From the NCBI RefSeq assembly GCF_042445055.1, contig NZ_CP170339.1, positions 1,116,001 through 1,180,000 of the forward strand: a DNA stretch of 64,000 nt, in the 5' to 3' direction. Made by a program: the position numbers and the translations under genes. Below, one piece after another: positions 8,312-17,227 of this stretch; the stretch's first letter is position 1, and every line of letters begins with the position of its first letter. Source of the DNA: Falsihalocynthiibacter sp042445055. Lineage in GTDB: Bacteria > Pseudomonadota > Alphaproteobacteria > Rhodobacterales > Rhodobacteraceae. Below the pieces are notes generated by a model. That model was not told where the DNA came from, searched no databases, and worked only from the letters and a program-made list of their open reading frames with translations.

Positions 8312-10057
8312 ATGCCCCTCAGAACTTCAACCGCTATACTGCTTTGCAGTGCCTTATACACTTCGTCGGCGATAGCCGCAGGAGGTGAGGGCGGCACGCC
8401 AGGCGTGATCGATATTAAGGATCCATATGTCCAAAAATGGTTCGACGCGACGCCCCACAATCCGCCAGCTGAGCCAGAAGCCGGCAAAGACTACGGTATG
8501 ATAGGTGAAAATGGCGAGTTTGTTGCCCCGACCTCCTCGCCGCTCTCTGGCTGGGCACCTGATTTTCCGGGACAGCTGGATCACTGGGATCAGAATACCT
8601 ACGCTGAAAATGTCGAGTTACTCGCGTTCTATCCGACGGTAACATCGCCGTGGCACGCATGGGCGAACGTCGTAGATATGGATGGCCGCCGCTTTCTCTA
8701 TGCACATGATCGCGATTACTTGCGTATCCTCAATGTGACCGATCCCGCCAATGCCGTCGAAGTATATAGCGAAGGCGGTGTTTGGGGGCCTGAAGGCTCT
8801 GATGCAGATTTTGACTCCAAGAATGTCGAAAACTACTTCGGCGGTATCACGATTGCATGGCACGAGGGACTACAGAAAAATGTACTCGTGGCATCCTATG
8901 AGGTGGGGCGCTTTGGCGTGATGGGGCGCAAATCCGAGGACGCCGCAGGGGTGGACCTTGTCCGCAACTATACCTCGCTCAAGGGCTTTAAGGTTTATGC
9001 GATGAACGGCCCAACGCCTGACGATTGGGAATTGATCGCAACTCGTACGACCGACCGCAAGAACCCCGATGCACCCATCGGCGAGCAAGAAGGCTCTGGT
9101 TCGCTTGACGCACCAACGTGGTTTGGCGGCCAGTATATGGTCCTCTCGGCGGCACCTGACGATAGTTACGCTCTGACGGAGTATCCGGATTATCTGCATT
9201 CCCCCGGATTTCAGATTTGGGACATGAGCGATCCCGCGAACCCGACATTCGTGAAACAGCTTTCCGTTCCGGGCCAGAATATCGACAACCCAGATGATGT
9301 CGCCGCATATCTTGAGAACCCGCGCGCAGGCAATCGGACCTCTTGGATGGGGTCGCGCAACCCGCTTGCGGTTGCTGCTCCGATTGAGGATGGCGGTTCT
9401 GTCGGGTTTGGCGGAATGGGTGGCCTTGGGTTCTGGACGTTTGATCTGACGGATCCGGCAAACGCTAAGCCGCTGGGCAATGTTCAGGTCCCGCCGAGCT
9501 TTGCAGGCACGGAGTTCGACAACGTGGACGTTAGCCAATACGTGCGTACGGGCCATGTGTTCAGCAACGGATATCCGATGAACGCCAACTGCTTTGAGCC
9601 GTACAAGGACATCTACTCAATCGATGTCCAGAACCCCGCAGAGCCGAAAATTGCCGCCGTTTTCCCGCGGCCGACACCACCAGAGGACGCAGAGTTTACG
9701 GATTATTGCCAGCGTCGCGGCAGCTTTGGCCCCAAGCGGTCGGGGGGGATTGATCAGCCTGGTCGTGGGCGTGACGGTTTGGCCATCTATGCGTTCTACA
9801 ATGCTGGTATCCAGATTTATGACGTTCAGGACCCAGTTAATCCAACAATCGCGGGCTACTATGTTCCAAGCTTCCCCACGACGGATGAGGTGCCGGATTG
9901 GACCTTTGATAACGCGGTCTTTGCGGTCTTCACGGAATATGACCGGAATATCATCTGGGCGTTTGCGGTGAACGGTGTCTATGCGCTGAGCAGCCCTCTT
10001 TTGGGGGAGCCAATGACTGGCGTTCCAGAGGCTGTCTGGCCGCCACGTGCGCAATAA
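8312..10057 (+). CDS. Secreted LVIVD-repeat beta-propeller protein
   Basis: This protein of about 580 residues has an N-terminal Sec signal peptide (MPLRTSTAILLCSALYTSSAIAA). Recurring LVIVD-type blades follow, each ending in a phrase such as LRILNVTDPANAVEV, QIWDMSDPANPTFVK, WTFDLTDPANAKPLG, YSIDVQNPAEPKIAA and IQIYDVQDPVNPTIAG. The fold is expected to be a periplasmic or surface beta-propeller. I prefer the ATG at 8312 (GGAG six bases upstream) over the ATG at 8306, which abuts the GGAG. No catalytic residues can be assigned and the family has no settled function. It stands alone between two terminators, with no clear operon partner. Confidence 0.8.
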   Translation: MPLRTSTAILLCSALYTSSAIAAGGEGGTPGVIDIKDPYVQKWFDATPHNPPAEPEAGKDYGMIGENGEFVAPTSSPLSGWAPDFPGQLDHWDQNTYAENVELLAFYPTVTSPWHAWANVVDMDGRRFLYAHDRDYLRILNVTDPANAVEVYSEGGVWGPEGSDADFDSKNVENYFGGITIAWHEGLQKNVLVASYEVGRFGVMGRKSEDAAGVDLVRNYTSLKGFKVYAMNGPTPDDWELIATRTTDRKNPDAPIGEQEGSGSLDAPTWFGGQYMVLSAAPDDSYALTEYPDYLHSPGFQIWDMSDPANPTFVKQLSVPGQNIDNPDDVAAYLENPRAGNRTSWMGSRNPLAVAAPIEDGGSVGFGGMGGLGFWTFDLTDPANAKPLGNVQVPPSFAGTEFDNVDVSQYVRTGHVFSNGYPMNANCFEPYKDIYSIDVQNPAEPKIAAVFPRPTPPEDAEFTDYCQRRGSFGPKRSGGIDQPGRGRDGLAIYAFYNAGIQIYDVQDPVNPTIAGYYVPSFPTTDEVPDWTFDNAVFAVFTEYDRNIIWAFAVNGVYALSSPLLGEPMTGVPEAVWPPRAQ

Positions 10058-10070
10058 ATGGTGAATATGG

Positions 10071-10101
10071 ATGGCTCCGTTAGAGCGCGGGGCCATTTAT
10101 T
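10071..10101. terminator. Bidirectional terminator between convergent LVIVD and lysR genes
   Basis: ATGGCTCC (10071-10078) pairs with GGGGCCAT (10089-10096), with one G-U pair, and TTATTCTT follows. An outer inverted repeat, AATAAATGG (10053-10061) with CCATTTATT (10093-10101), spans both stop codons. The arrangement suits termination from both sides of the 39 bp gap. Confidence 0.6.
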
Positions 10102-11053
10102 CTTGGGTGTTTGCCGTTTCTACAAGGCAGCGCACCAACTCGCGGGCCGCCGGGGAAAGGCGTGCCTTGGCGTTGTATGATACACCCACGGGGCGCGAGC
10201 CGAATGGAACTTTCCAATCCAGCCGTACCAAGTTTCCTTGCTCGATGTCCTGTTGCGGAACGTGGCTTGGCATGAGCGCAACAAGCGGTTGGGTTTGCAG
10301 TAGCGCGCGGTTCACAAGGTATGAAACCGACTCAAGCGCAACTGGCGAAGAATAGAGCCCCTGACTGCCAAAGAAGCTATCAACCTGTCGTCGCAGGCTT
10401 GTTTCTGGCGGTGGGAGTATCCAGCCGAAGGGTTTCATCGCTTCAAAATCAAGCGCCTTTTGCCCTGCTAGCGGATGATCACGGCCCACAACTGCAACGA
10501 TAGTTTCGTCAAAGAGCTTCTTTTGCGCGATCTCGTCTCGGTGACGGTGAATGGGCAATCGCCCGACCACAAGGTCAATCTCGCCAGTTCGCAAGGCGGG
10601 CATCAAGGCGTCGTTCGTGCCATCCACAACCTTGATCGCGACATTCGCGCGGGTTGCCATGAGCTTTTCTATCGCTGTGGGCAAGAGCCAAGACGAAGCA
10701 GCAAGCAACGAGCCCACAACAACGCGTCCGCTGCTTCCGTCATGAAGGTCGTCCAATTCCTGGGCCGCGTTCGCTACCTGTGTCAGGATAAGCTGTCCGT
10801 GCCGGATGAGCGCCTCTCCATAGGCCGTGGGGATCACGCCTCGATTGGTGCGATCAAAGAGTTGGACTTCGAAATCCAGCTCCATATCCTTGATCATCTT
10901 GGTCGCGGCGGGTTGTGATACGTTCAATTCTCGTGCGGCGTTCTGGATGTTTTGATGCCGCCCCACGGCCACAAGCAACCGCAACTGGCGGAACTTTAGG
11001 CGCGTCTGAACCTTCTCGATGATCCGTGTGTGGTGACTGACCAAATGGGACAC
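10097..11053 (-). CDS. LysR-family transcriptional regulator next to aspartate dehydrogenase
   Basis: A 318-residue LTTR with a helix-turn-helix at about residues 20-80 (FRQLRLLVAVGRHQNIQNAARELNVSQPAATKMIKDME). The effector domain resembles the GbpR/PcaQ-like group. It starts two bases after the stop of aspartate dehydrogenase on the same strand, so the pair is translationally linked. The regulator presumably acts on the divergent promoter region 11848-12018, which serves both the dehydrogenase and the DapA-like gene. The effector is unknown. The gene ends within the shared terminator with the LVIVD gene. Confidence 0.88.
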   Translation of the reverse strand: MSHLVSHHTRIIEKVQTRLKFRQLRLLVAVGRHQNIQNAARELNVSQPAATKMIKDMELDFEVQLFDRTNRGVIPTAYGEALIRHGQLILTQVANAAQELDDLHDGSSGRVVVGSLLAASSWLLPTAIEKLMATRANVAIKVVDGTNDALMPALRTGEIDLVVGRLPIHRHRDEIAQKKLFDETIVAVVGRDHPLAGQKALDFEAMKPFGWILPPPETSLRRQVDSFFGSQGLYSSPVALESVSYLVNRALLQTQPLVALMPSHVPQQDIEQGNLVRLDWKVPFGSRPVGVSYNAKARLSPAARELVRCLVETANTQE

Positions 11054-11055
11054 TC

Positions 11056-11847
11056 CTAGAATTTCATGCGCGCGGCATGTTGGTGAATGCTCGCGATAAC
11101 GCTCATGGCAGCAAGCGCAGAGGTTCGCGGATTAGCCTGTAGCGGATTGCCTTCTATTGTAAAGGTGAACTGTCCAAAATCGCCATTGGCAGTGATTTCA
11201 TGGATATTTTGCGAAATGTTTGGGTCCGCGATGAGCTCAACCTGTGTGGCGCCAAACCCAACACCAGAGAGCGCGACAGCCGCAGCAACGTTTGCATTCT
11301 TGGGATATTGCTGCGCAGCCTCTCTGGCAGATCCGCTAAAATGGGGCGTGGGCGTCGACAGATTGGCGAGGTCAAGCACGCCCTCCGCAGGAGAGCCAAT
11401 CCACCCCTTGGGCGGCTTGCGCCCGACGTAACGCACGGTTTCAAGCGCGCCGATTCGTGCCGCCCGAAGCGCATCAAGCCCGCCGATGGCCCCTGACACC
11501 AAATGCAATGTGCCGTTGCCTTCTTTTGCGGCGGTGTCCAATTTCTCTGAGAGGGCAGCATCCGCCAATGCTCCGATCGACACCGTCAAAAGGTCATGAC
11601 CCGCGCGCAAAATCTCGAGGCCATGATCGCGCAGCCCACCATGTCCGGCGCAGTCGATGAACAGATCAATGTCTTCGGTCACATCCGATAGTTGGGTAAC
11701 AAATTTTGCGGCGCCCATATGATTAGCCTCATACCGCTTAAGCGAATCGCTGGGAACGATAACGTGGCTTACGCGATGGGGCGTATTCTCTAGCTGTTCC
11801 ATAACGTATTGCGCAATTGCACCAAAGCCGATGAGGGTGATGTTCAT
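11056..11847 (-). CDS. L-aspartate dehydrogenase (NadX/AspDH family)
   Basis: This 263-residue protein has an N-terminal Rossmann motif (LIGFGAIAQYV) and the AspDH landmarks AGHGGLRDHGLEILRAGHDLL, VSGAIGGLDALRAARIG, PKNANVAAAVALSG and an NISQNIHEI segment with the conserved histidine. The family interconverts L-aspartate and iminosuccinate with NAD(P). In some bacteria it feeds quinolinate synthase for NAD synthesis; in others it runs as a catabolic or aminating enzyme. Here it is divergent from a DapA-family aldolase and DMT transporter and linked to a LysR, which argues for a dedicated catabolic role. A second iminosuccinate enzyme of a different family (BhcD) is encoded at 38554-39519. Confidence 0.88.
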   Translation of the reverse strand: MNITLIGFGAIAQYVMEQLENTPHRVSHVIVPSDSLKRYEANHMGAAKFVTQLSDVTEDIDLFIDCAGHGGLRDHGLEILRAGHDLLTVSIGALADAALSEKLDTAAKEGNGTLHLVSGAIGGLDALRAARIGALETVRYVGRKPPKGWIGSPAEGVLDLANLSTPTPHFSGSAREAAQQYPKNANVAAAVALSGVGFGATQVELIADPNISQNIHEITANGDFGQFTFTIEGNPLQANPRTSALAAMSVIASIHQHAARMKF

Positions 11848-12018
11848 GGGGGAATCCTTCTGTAGTTAAATCATGAATATCGGCATTCAGGCGCTTTTGG
11901 TAATAATTTTCGTTATATCAGGATTACTTCTTTCGATTTGTCATTCTCGCATTAGCAAGTGAAATTCAGCGCCAGAACGGGCCTGCTTCCGCCGCCCCCG
12001 AAAACACAAGGATGCGTG

Positions 12019-12972
12019 ATGAAATACTCCAAGCTCGATGCAAAAGATTATGCCCGCGAGACCATGAAGGGCATCTGGGCCGCTGCGCTCAATCCCTTCA
12101 ACGAGGATATGTCGTTGAACGAAAATGGGCTGCGCTCAAACATCCGTCACTGGATTGACGATCTTGATATTCAAGGTCTGTTCATTGCTGGCAAGCAGGG
12201 TGAGTTTTTCTCGATGAGCCTTGAGGAGCGTAAGCGCAACTTTGAAATCGCTGTTGATGAATGTGGCGGTCGTGCGGGTACGATTATGTCGGTGTCGGAT
12301 CAGAACTTTAATACCGTTCTTGAGCTTGGTCGCCATGCCGAGGCCTGCGGCGCGGATTATATCGTTGTTCATGCGCCTGTTCTGAGTTTTGTTCATGATC
12401 GCGGCGAGGTTTTGTATCAATATTACAAGGCGCTCTGCGACCAACTTAATATCGGCATCGCCATGTGGAGCCACCCTGACAGCGGGTATATCATGCAGCC
12501 CGAAGAATGCGCGCGCATCGCAGAGTTGCCCAATATTGTTGCGATCAAGTACTCTGTTCCGCGCGAAATGTATGTGCGCTTGTCGCATATGATCGGCGAC
12601 AAAATTCAGGTCTCTACGGCTTCCGAGGAGGAATGGCTCGACAATATTGAGGAGCTGAACTGGAAGCTCTACCTCTGTTCGTCGCCGCCCTATCAGCTTC
12701 AGACTGCCAACGATAAACGCATGCATGAATACACACAGTTGGCGTTTCAGGGCAAATTCGCAGAGGCGCGCCGTGTACGAGACAGCCTAAACCCCGTCCG
12801 CGAGGCAATGGCGCGCTCGCGCCCCGCCGATAAGCCTCAGGCGTTTGGAAAATACTGGCAAGAATTGCTTGGACAAGTAAGTGGGCACGTACGCCGCCCA
12901 ATGCTGGAACTGACAGAGGCCGAAAAAGCGGCGGTCTGCGAAGCGTTTCAAGGATGCGGGCTAAAGCTCTAG
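12019..12972 (+). CDS. DapA-family (dihydrodipicolinate synthase/N-acetylneuraminate lyase) aldolase, substrate unknown
   Basis: This TIM-barrel class I aldolase has about 317 residues. The Schiff-base lysine is Lys177 in VAIKYS, and the GxxGE loop appears as GKQGEF near residue 58. The tyrosine that normally assists the lysine (YNxP motif) is replaced: the segment here reads AMWSHP with Trp150. This argues against ordinary DapA activity. The ATG at 12019 has AAGGA upstream; a GTG at 11959 would add a Pro-rich leader and lacks a ribosome site. It is followed after six bases by a DMT transporter and is divergent from aspartate dehydrogenase. The true substrate cannot be read from the sequence. 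Confidence 0.82.
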   Translation: MKYSKLDAKDYARETMKGIWAAALNPFNEDMSLNENGLRSNIRHWIDDLDIQGLFIAGKQGEFFSMSLEERKRNFEIAVDECGGRAGTIMSVSDQNFNTVLELGRHAEACGADYIVVHAPVLSFVHDRGEVLYQYYKALCDQLNIGIAMWSHPDSGYIMQPEECARIAELPNIVAIKYSVPREMYVRLSHMIGDKIQVSTASEEEWLDNIEELNWKLYLCSSPPYQLQTANDKRMHEYTQLAFQGKFAEARRVRDSLNPVREAMARSRPADKPQAFGKYWQELLGQVSGHVRRPMLELTEAEKAAVCEAFQGCGLKL

Positions 12973-12978
12973 GGCAAA

Positions 12979-13857
12979 ATGGTGATGCCCTTGGGTGAAT
13001 TGATCGCACTCCTGTCCGCCGCGTTCTATGGATTGGCAGGAGTGTCGATTGCCAAAGGGCGTCCATTTCGGCGAGGGGATGGCGGCGTATTCCTGTCTGT
13101 CGCCACCACGGCGCTGCTAACTGGAATACTCTGGTTGGCCGCGCCTTCGTCTAGTTGGCCAGAAGCGAACTGGCCGAGTGCGATTGGTATATTTGCAATC
13201 GCGGGCGTTTTTGCCACCGTGTTAGGGCGAATTGGGATGTACCGCTCGACCGAGCTCATCGGCTCGGTCGGCGCGAGCATGTTGCGCCGCTTTATTCCGC
13301 TGTTTGCGATTGTCTTTAGTGTGCTGTTGCTCGGTGAGTTGCCCGTGCAGGCACAACTGATTGGCGGGGCGCTTATTCTATGCGGTGTTTTGATATTCTC
13401 TGCGCGCTCGGGGCAATTGACCTCTAGAGCGGGGATATTGTTTGGGCTGGGGTCTGCTGTCGCCTATGCGCTGTCCTATACGCTCCGAAAAATGGGCCTA
13501 GAGATCGTTCCTGATCCAATCTTTGCTACATTCGTCGGCGCGATGGCGGGCGTGGTTTGCTATGGGCTGTGGATATGTGTGGCCCCGCGGCGCGCGGAGC
13601 GTCTGCGCTATCTCCTCATCGACCGCAGCGGTTGGTTCTTGTGTAGCGCGCTCTTGTTATCCTTTGGTCAGACGCTTCAACTCTTTGCTTTGCTCAATAC
13701 CTCCGTAACGTCGGTGTCTCTTATCGGCGCGCTGGACGTGATGTTCACTTCAGTCTTCGCTGCAATCCTGCTGAAGGAAACCCACTTGCGGAGCACCCGT
13801 TTTCGAGTTGCGCTGGCCTTTGTGATTGGTGGAACGCTTTTGCTTTCCATTGGCTGA
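12979..13857 (+). CDS. EamA/DMT-family transporter
   Basis: The 292-residue protein has about ten hydrophobic segments in two EamA repeats. Motifs such as LLGELPVQAQLIGGALILCGV end the first repeat, and the matching LLKETHLRSTRFRVALAFVIGGTLL ends the second. This family contains metabolite exporters and some importers. It sits six bases after the DapA-like gene and is probably cotranscribed, so it may move the substrate or product of that enzyme. Substrate not determinable. Confidence 0.82.
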   Translation: MVMPLGELIALLSAAFYGLAGVSIAKGRPFRRGDGGVFLSVATTALLTGILWLAAPSSSWPEANWPSAIGIFAIAGVFATVLGRIGMYRSTELIGSVGASMLRRFIPLFAIVFSVLLLGELPVQAQLIGGALILCGVLIFSARSGQLTSRAGILFGLGSAVAYALSYTLRKMGLEIVPDPIFATFVGAMAGVVCYGLWICVAPRRAERLRYLLIDRSGWFLCSALLLSFGQTLQLFALLNTSVTSVSLIGALDVMFTSVFAAILLKETHLRSTRFRVALAFVIGGTLLLSIG

Positions 13858-13958
13858 CGGGAAGGCGGGGAATCAGTGAAAATTCTGGCTGCTGGTGGAA
13901 TTCTTGCTCAAGCGATAGTTTGTATTTTTCATTTAAATATATGATTTAATAACTAATT

Positions 13959-14000
13959 TTAATGTCACACATTATATTGATTTTGTAGGACATTAAATGT
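13959..14000. promoter_or_regulatory. Clustered inverted repeats upstream of the FadR-type regulator
   Basis: Two short inverted repeats share half-sites: AATGTcacACATT (13961-13973) and ACATTaAATGT (13990-14000). They also form the arms of an outer perfect repeat, TTAATGTC (13959-13966) and GACATTAA (13989-13996). The last repeat ends 33 bp before the regulator's start. Likely operators for that regulator or a neighbouring factor; untested. Confidence 0.5.
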
Positions 14001-14033
14001 AGCGTTTGGGCATGACCTAACAAAAGGTGTCAC

Positions 14034-14777
14034 GTGTCCAAGCCTGTAACCAAAGAAACCAGCCCTTCGATGGATGCGCTTCAGCATCTCGAGGCAACAG
14101 GTAGCAAGCGCGATGTGCTTGAGGCGCTCTCGCTTATGATTGAGCGTGCAGAGTTGGGTGTCGGTGATCGTTTGCCCCCCGAGGTGGAGATCGCCAAGAA
14201 GCTGAACGTCGGGCGCTCCAAGGTGCGCGAAGCGCTCGTTGCGTGGCAAAACATGGGCATCGTTACGCGCAATAAGAAAGCAGGGACACGGTTGGCCGCT
14301 GAGGTTTTTTCCAAGGCAATCCACCTTCCTGTCACCGTGAAGTTGGAAGCAGAGAGTCTCTTGCGGACGCACGCAGTTCGCCGCCCACTCGAAATCGAAG
14401 CGGTAAGAGTTGCCGCGCAGAATGTCACCGAGCAGCAGGGCAAAACTATCCTCGCGCGGGTGGCAGAACTGATGGCGATTTACGACGCAAACGAGGATTG
14501 GCGCGCTGCTGACTTTCGGTTTCACAACGCAATTCACGAAGCCTCTGGGAATCCGCTGTTTCATCAGTTGATCAGTCAGATCCAAGAGGGCTTTCACACG
14601 ATCTACGACGCTCCATTTGGTCAGGCGCATCTGGGGCAGGCGACAATTCCGCTTCACCCCGACCTCGCGCAGGCGATTGCGAGCGGAGACGGGGACAAGG
14701 CAGCAGAAATAATGGGACGAATAATGGATATGGTCGAAGAAGAAGTGCGCAAGGTCTTGGAGGGGCAAGATGTCTGA
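14034..14777 (+). CDS. GntR-family regulator, FadR/FCD subfamily
   Basis: A 247-residue protein with an N-terminal winged helix (PEVEIAKKLNVGRSKVREALVAWQ) and a C-terminal helical FCD domain containing DFRFHNAIHEASGN and a late HPDLAQAI histidine, the usual metal and ligand site. The start is a GTG at 14034; the ATG at 14070 is a possible alternative. Its end overlaps the next gene by eight bases, so it heads the operon with the PLP enzyme, ABC importer and AceE-like gene and is probably its repressor. The effector is likely the imported substrate or its first breakdown product. Confidence 0.88.
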   Translation: MSKPVTKETSPSMDALQHLEATGSKRDVLEALSLMIERAELGVGDRLPPEVEIAKKLNVGRSKVREALVAWQNMGIVTRNKKAGTRLAAEVFSKAIHLPVTVKLEAESLLRTHAVRRPLEIEAVRVAAQNVTEQQGKTILARVAELMAIYDANEDWRAADFRFHNAIHEASGNPLFHQLISQIQEGFHTIYDAPFGQAHLGQATIPLHPDLAQAIASGDGDKAAEIMGRIMDMVEEEVRKVLEGQDV

Positions 14778-15921
14778 AGACAAACAGCTCGCGACATTGA
14801 TGGCCTCGGTGTTTGACGATGAGACAGGCGCAGTAACACCGCCGATCGTGCAAACATCGCTCTTTGCGTTTGAGAACTATCAGGCGTTCGAGGACCGCAT
14901 GGCGGGGCGCACAAACAAGTCCATCTACACACGTGTACAGAATCCGACCGTGGCCGCATTTGAAGCGCTTATGGCTGATGCGGAAGGCGGGGAGGCCGCC
15001 GTTGGATTTGCATCGGGTATCGCCGCGATTTCATCGACGCTCTTGGCTTTTGTAAAACCGGGATGCCGCATTGCCTGTGTAGAGCATGTATATCCCGATA
15101 CCTATAAATTCATGGAGCAGATGCTACGCCCGTTCGGTGTTGACGTTACCTATCACTCCGCCGCCGAGTTAGAGGAGCAAGACGATCTCCTTGCGGGGGT
15201 TGATATTGTTTATCTCGAAAGCCCGAGTTCAGTAGTCTTCGTGCCCGTAAACCTTCCGCGCGTCACTGAACATGCAAAGCGCCACGGCGCGCTGTCCATG
15301 ATCGATAATTCATGGGCGACCCCAGTATTCCAGCGTCCTTTGGCGCTTGGTGTCGATATCGTCATCCACTCGGCCTCTAAGTATATTTCAGGCCATTCGG
15401 ATACGGTTGCGGGTGTTGTGGTTTCCTCCCAAGAACACATCACCCGCATCCGTGATTTGACGCTACCTCTCCTTGGGGCGAAGCTCGCTCCGTTTGAGGC
15501 ATTCCTTCTTACGCGTGGTTTGCGCACACTTCATGCACGAATGATGCAGCACCATGCCACGGCGAACACATTCGTCGATCGCCTTGCTACGCTTCCACAG
15601 GTTCGCAAAGTGAACAGCCCGGGCGCGAACGAAGTTCCCGGATTGACGGGGCGCTCTGGGCTTATGTCCGTCGAGTTTGACGATAGTGTCGATATCCCGA
15701 AATTTTCTGACGCACTCACGCATTTTCGACTGGGCGTCAGTTGGGGAGGGTTCGAGAGCCTGATCCTTCCCGCACGAGTGGGGCTTGCGCAGGCAGGGCC
15801 CAAAAATTCCATGCAGACATTTGGTGTCTCGCCCAACTTGGTTCGCCTGAATCTTGGGCTTGAGGACACAGAAGACCTTTGGGCGGATTTCCAAAACGCC
15901 CTCAGCAAAAGCGCGGCCTAA
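14770..15921 (+). CDS. Cys/Met-metabolism PLP-dependent lyase/transferase (cystathionine-lyase-like)
   Basis: This 383-residue fold-type I PLP enzyme of the MetB/MetC/MdeA group keeps the Tyr53-x-Arg55 phosphate-binding pair (YTRVQNPT), Asp179 and the PLP lysine Lys204 (HSASKYISGHSD). The family performs beta- or gamma-eliminations on sulfur amino acids or replacements on homoserine esters. The tyrosine-loop region reads HVYPDTYKF, different from the YGCT form of methionine gamma-lyase, so the exact reaction is open. The operon context (importer plus AceE-like 2-oxoacid dehydrogenase E1) favours a catabolic lyase releasing a 2-oxoacid. This is inference. Confidence 0.85.
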   Translation: MSEDKQLATLMASVFDDETGAVTPPIVQTSLFAFENYQAFEDRMAGRTNKSIYTRVQNPTVAAFEALMADAEGGEAAVGFASGIAAISSTLLAFVKPGCRIACVEHVYPDTYKFMEQMLRPFGVDVTYHSAAELEEQDDLLAGVDIVYLESPSSVVFVPVNLPRVTEHAKRHGALSMIDNSWATPVFQRPLALGVDIVIHSASKYISGHSDTVAGVVVSSQEHITRIRDLTLPLLGAKLAPFEAFLLTRGLRTLHARMMQHHATANTFVDRLATLPQVRKVNSPGANEVPGLTGRSGLMSVEFDDSVDIPKFSDALTHFRLGVSWGGFESLILPARVGLAQAGPKNSMQTFGVSPNLVRLNLGLEDTEDLWADFQNALSKSAA

Positions 15922-15967
15922 CGGCAATAACAAGACGCTGAACATCAACACAAGGAGGATACTTTAA

Positions 15968-17227
15968 ATGAAATATACACTAACTGGATTGAGTGCCGCT
16001 GCGATGCTTTTCGCAAGTAGCGCAATGGCCGAAACCACGCTGAAACTTGTGGAAGTAATCACAAGCCCTGAGCGGACCGAAGTTCTGCAAGGTATGGTCG
16101 ATCAATACGAAGCGGCCAACCCTGACGTAACAGTCGAGATCGTAAGTCTCCCTTGGGGGCAGGCCTTCGAGAAGCTGGCAACGATGGTTGCGGGCGGCGA
16201 TATCCCTGACGTAGTCGAAATGCCCGACACATGGCAGGCGCTCTATGCGGGTTCGGGACAACTCAAGAGCCTGAAGGATCAGGTGGCCAACTGGGAGCAT
16301 GGTGATACTCTGACCGAGAAAACACTCGCGATGGGCTCGCAAGCTGGCGATCTTTATATGATCCCATACGGCTTCTATCTGCGCGCGATGTTCTACAACA
16401 AGAAACTCCTCGCCGAAGCGGGTGTGGATGCACCACCAGCAACCATGGAAGAATTCATGGCCGCATCCGCAGCAGTATCCGAGCTTGAAGGCAAGTCCGG
16501 CTACTGTCTTCGCGGAGGTCCCGGCGGGACGAACGGCTGGATCATGTTCGGTGCAACGATGAACGGCACCAACGAATTCTTTACCGAAGACGGTCAGAGC
16601 CGCATCAACGAGCCCGGTTCGGTTGAGGGTATCCAGTTCATGATGGACCTCTATCAAAAAGGTTACGCTCCTAAGGACTCTGTGAACTGGGGTTTTAACG
16701 AAATCGTTGCTGGCTTCTATTCCGGCACATGCGCCTTCCTTGATCAGGATCCTGACGCGCTGATCGCGATTTCCGAGCGTATGCCCGAAGAAGACTTTGC
16801 CGTTATTCCGATGCCAGTTGGCCCCGCGGGCAAAGCATTCCCGACGATCGGTTTTGCGGGTTGGTCGATCTTTGAATCAACCGAACACGAGAAAGAGGCA
16901 TTTGATCTTGTAGCGGCCTTGTCTGCACCAGAAGCCAATTCGACATGGGCAAAGCGTGTAGGCGTTATTCCTATCCACACTGGCGCCGACCGTGACCCAC
17001 ACTTCCAGACCGAGCAGTTCAAAGGCTGGTTCGAAGAACTAAACGGAGAGCAGTACGAGCCGACCGTTATGCCGACATACCTTGAGCAGTGGGGCTATTT
17101 CGCCAGCACAGTGTTGCTTGAAACAAGTCAGGAAGCCCTGTTGGGTCAACGCACTGCGCAAGAAGTAGCGGACGAGTGGGCCGAGCTTCTTACCGAAGAA
17201 TACGCGAAATGGCAGGCTAAACAGTGA
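15968..17227 (+). CDS. ABC transporter substrate-binding protein, family 1 (sugar type)
   Basis: The 419-residue periplasmic protein has a Sec signal peptide ending AMA before ETTLKLVEV. The SBP family 1 fold is supported by early VDQYEAANPDVTVEIVSLPWGQAFEKL and the PDVVEMPDTWQALY region. These proteins usually bind oligosaccharides or glycerol-phosphate-like polyols. It is the first gene of a complete importer with two permeases and an ATPase. Its stop overlaps the start of the first permease. The ligand is unknown; linkage to amino-acid-type PLP and TPP enzymes is unusual for this class. Confidence 0.9.
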   Translation: MKYTLTGLSAAAMLFASSAMAETTLKLVEVITSPERTEVLQGMVDQYEAANPDVTVEIVSLPWGQAFEKLATMVAGGDIPDVVEMPDTWQALYAGSGQLKSLKDQVANWEHGDTLTEKTLAMGSQAGDLYMIPYGFYLRAMFYNKKLLAEAGVDAPPATMEEFMAASAAVSELEGKSGYCLRGGPGGTNGWIMFGATMNGTNEFFTEDGQSRINEPGSVEGIQFMMDLYQKGYAPKDSVNWGFNEIVAGFYSGTCAFLDQDPDALIAISERMPEEDFAVIPMPVGPAGKAFPTIGFAGWSIFESTEHEKEAFDLVAALSAPEANSTWAKRVGVIPIHTGADRDPHFQTEQFKGWFEELNGEQYEPTVMPTYLEQWGYFASTVLLETSQEALLGQRTAQEVADEWAELLTEEYAKWQAKQ

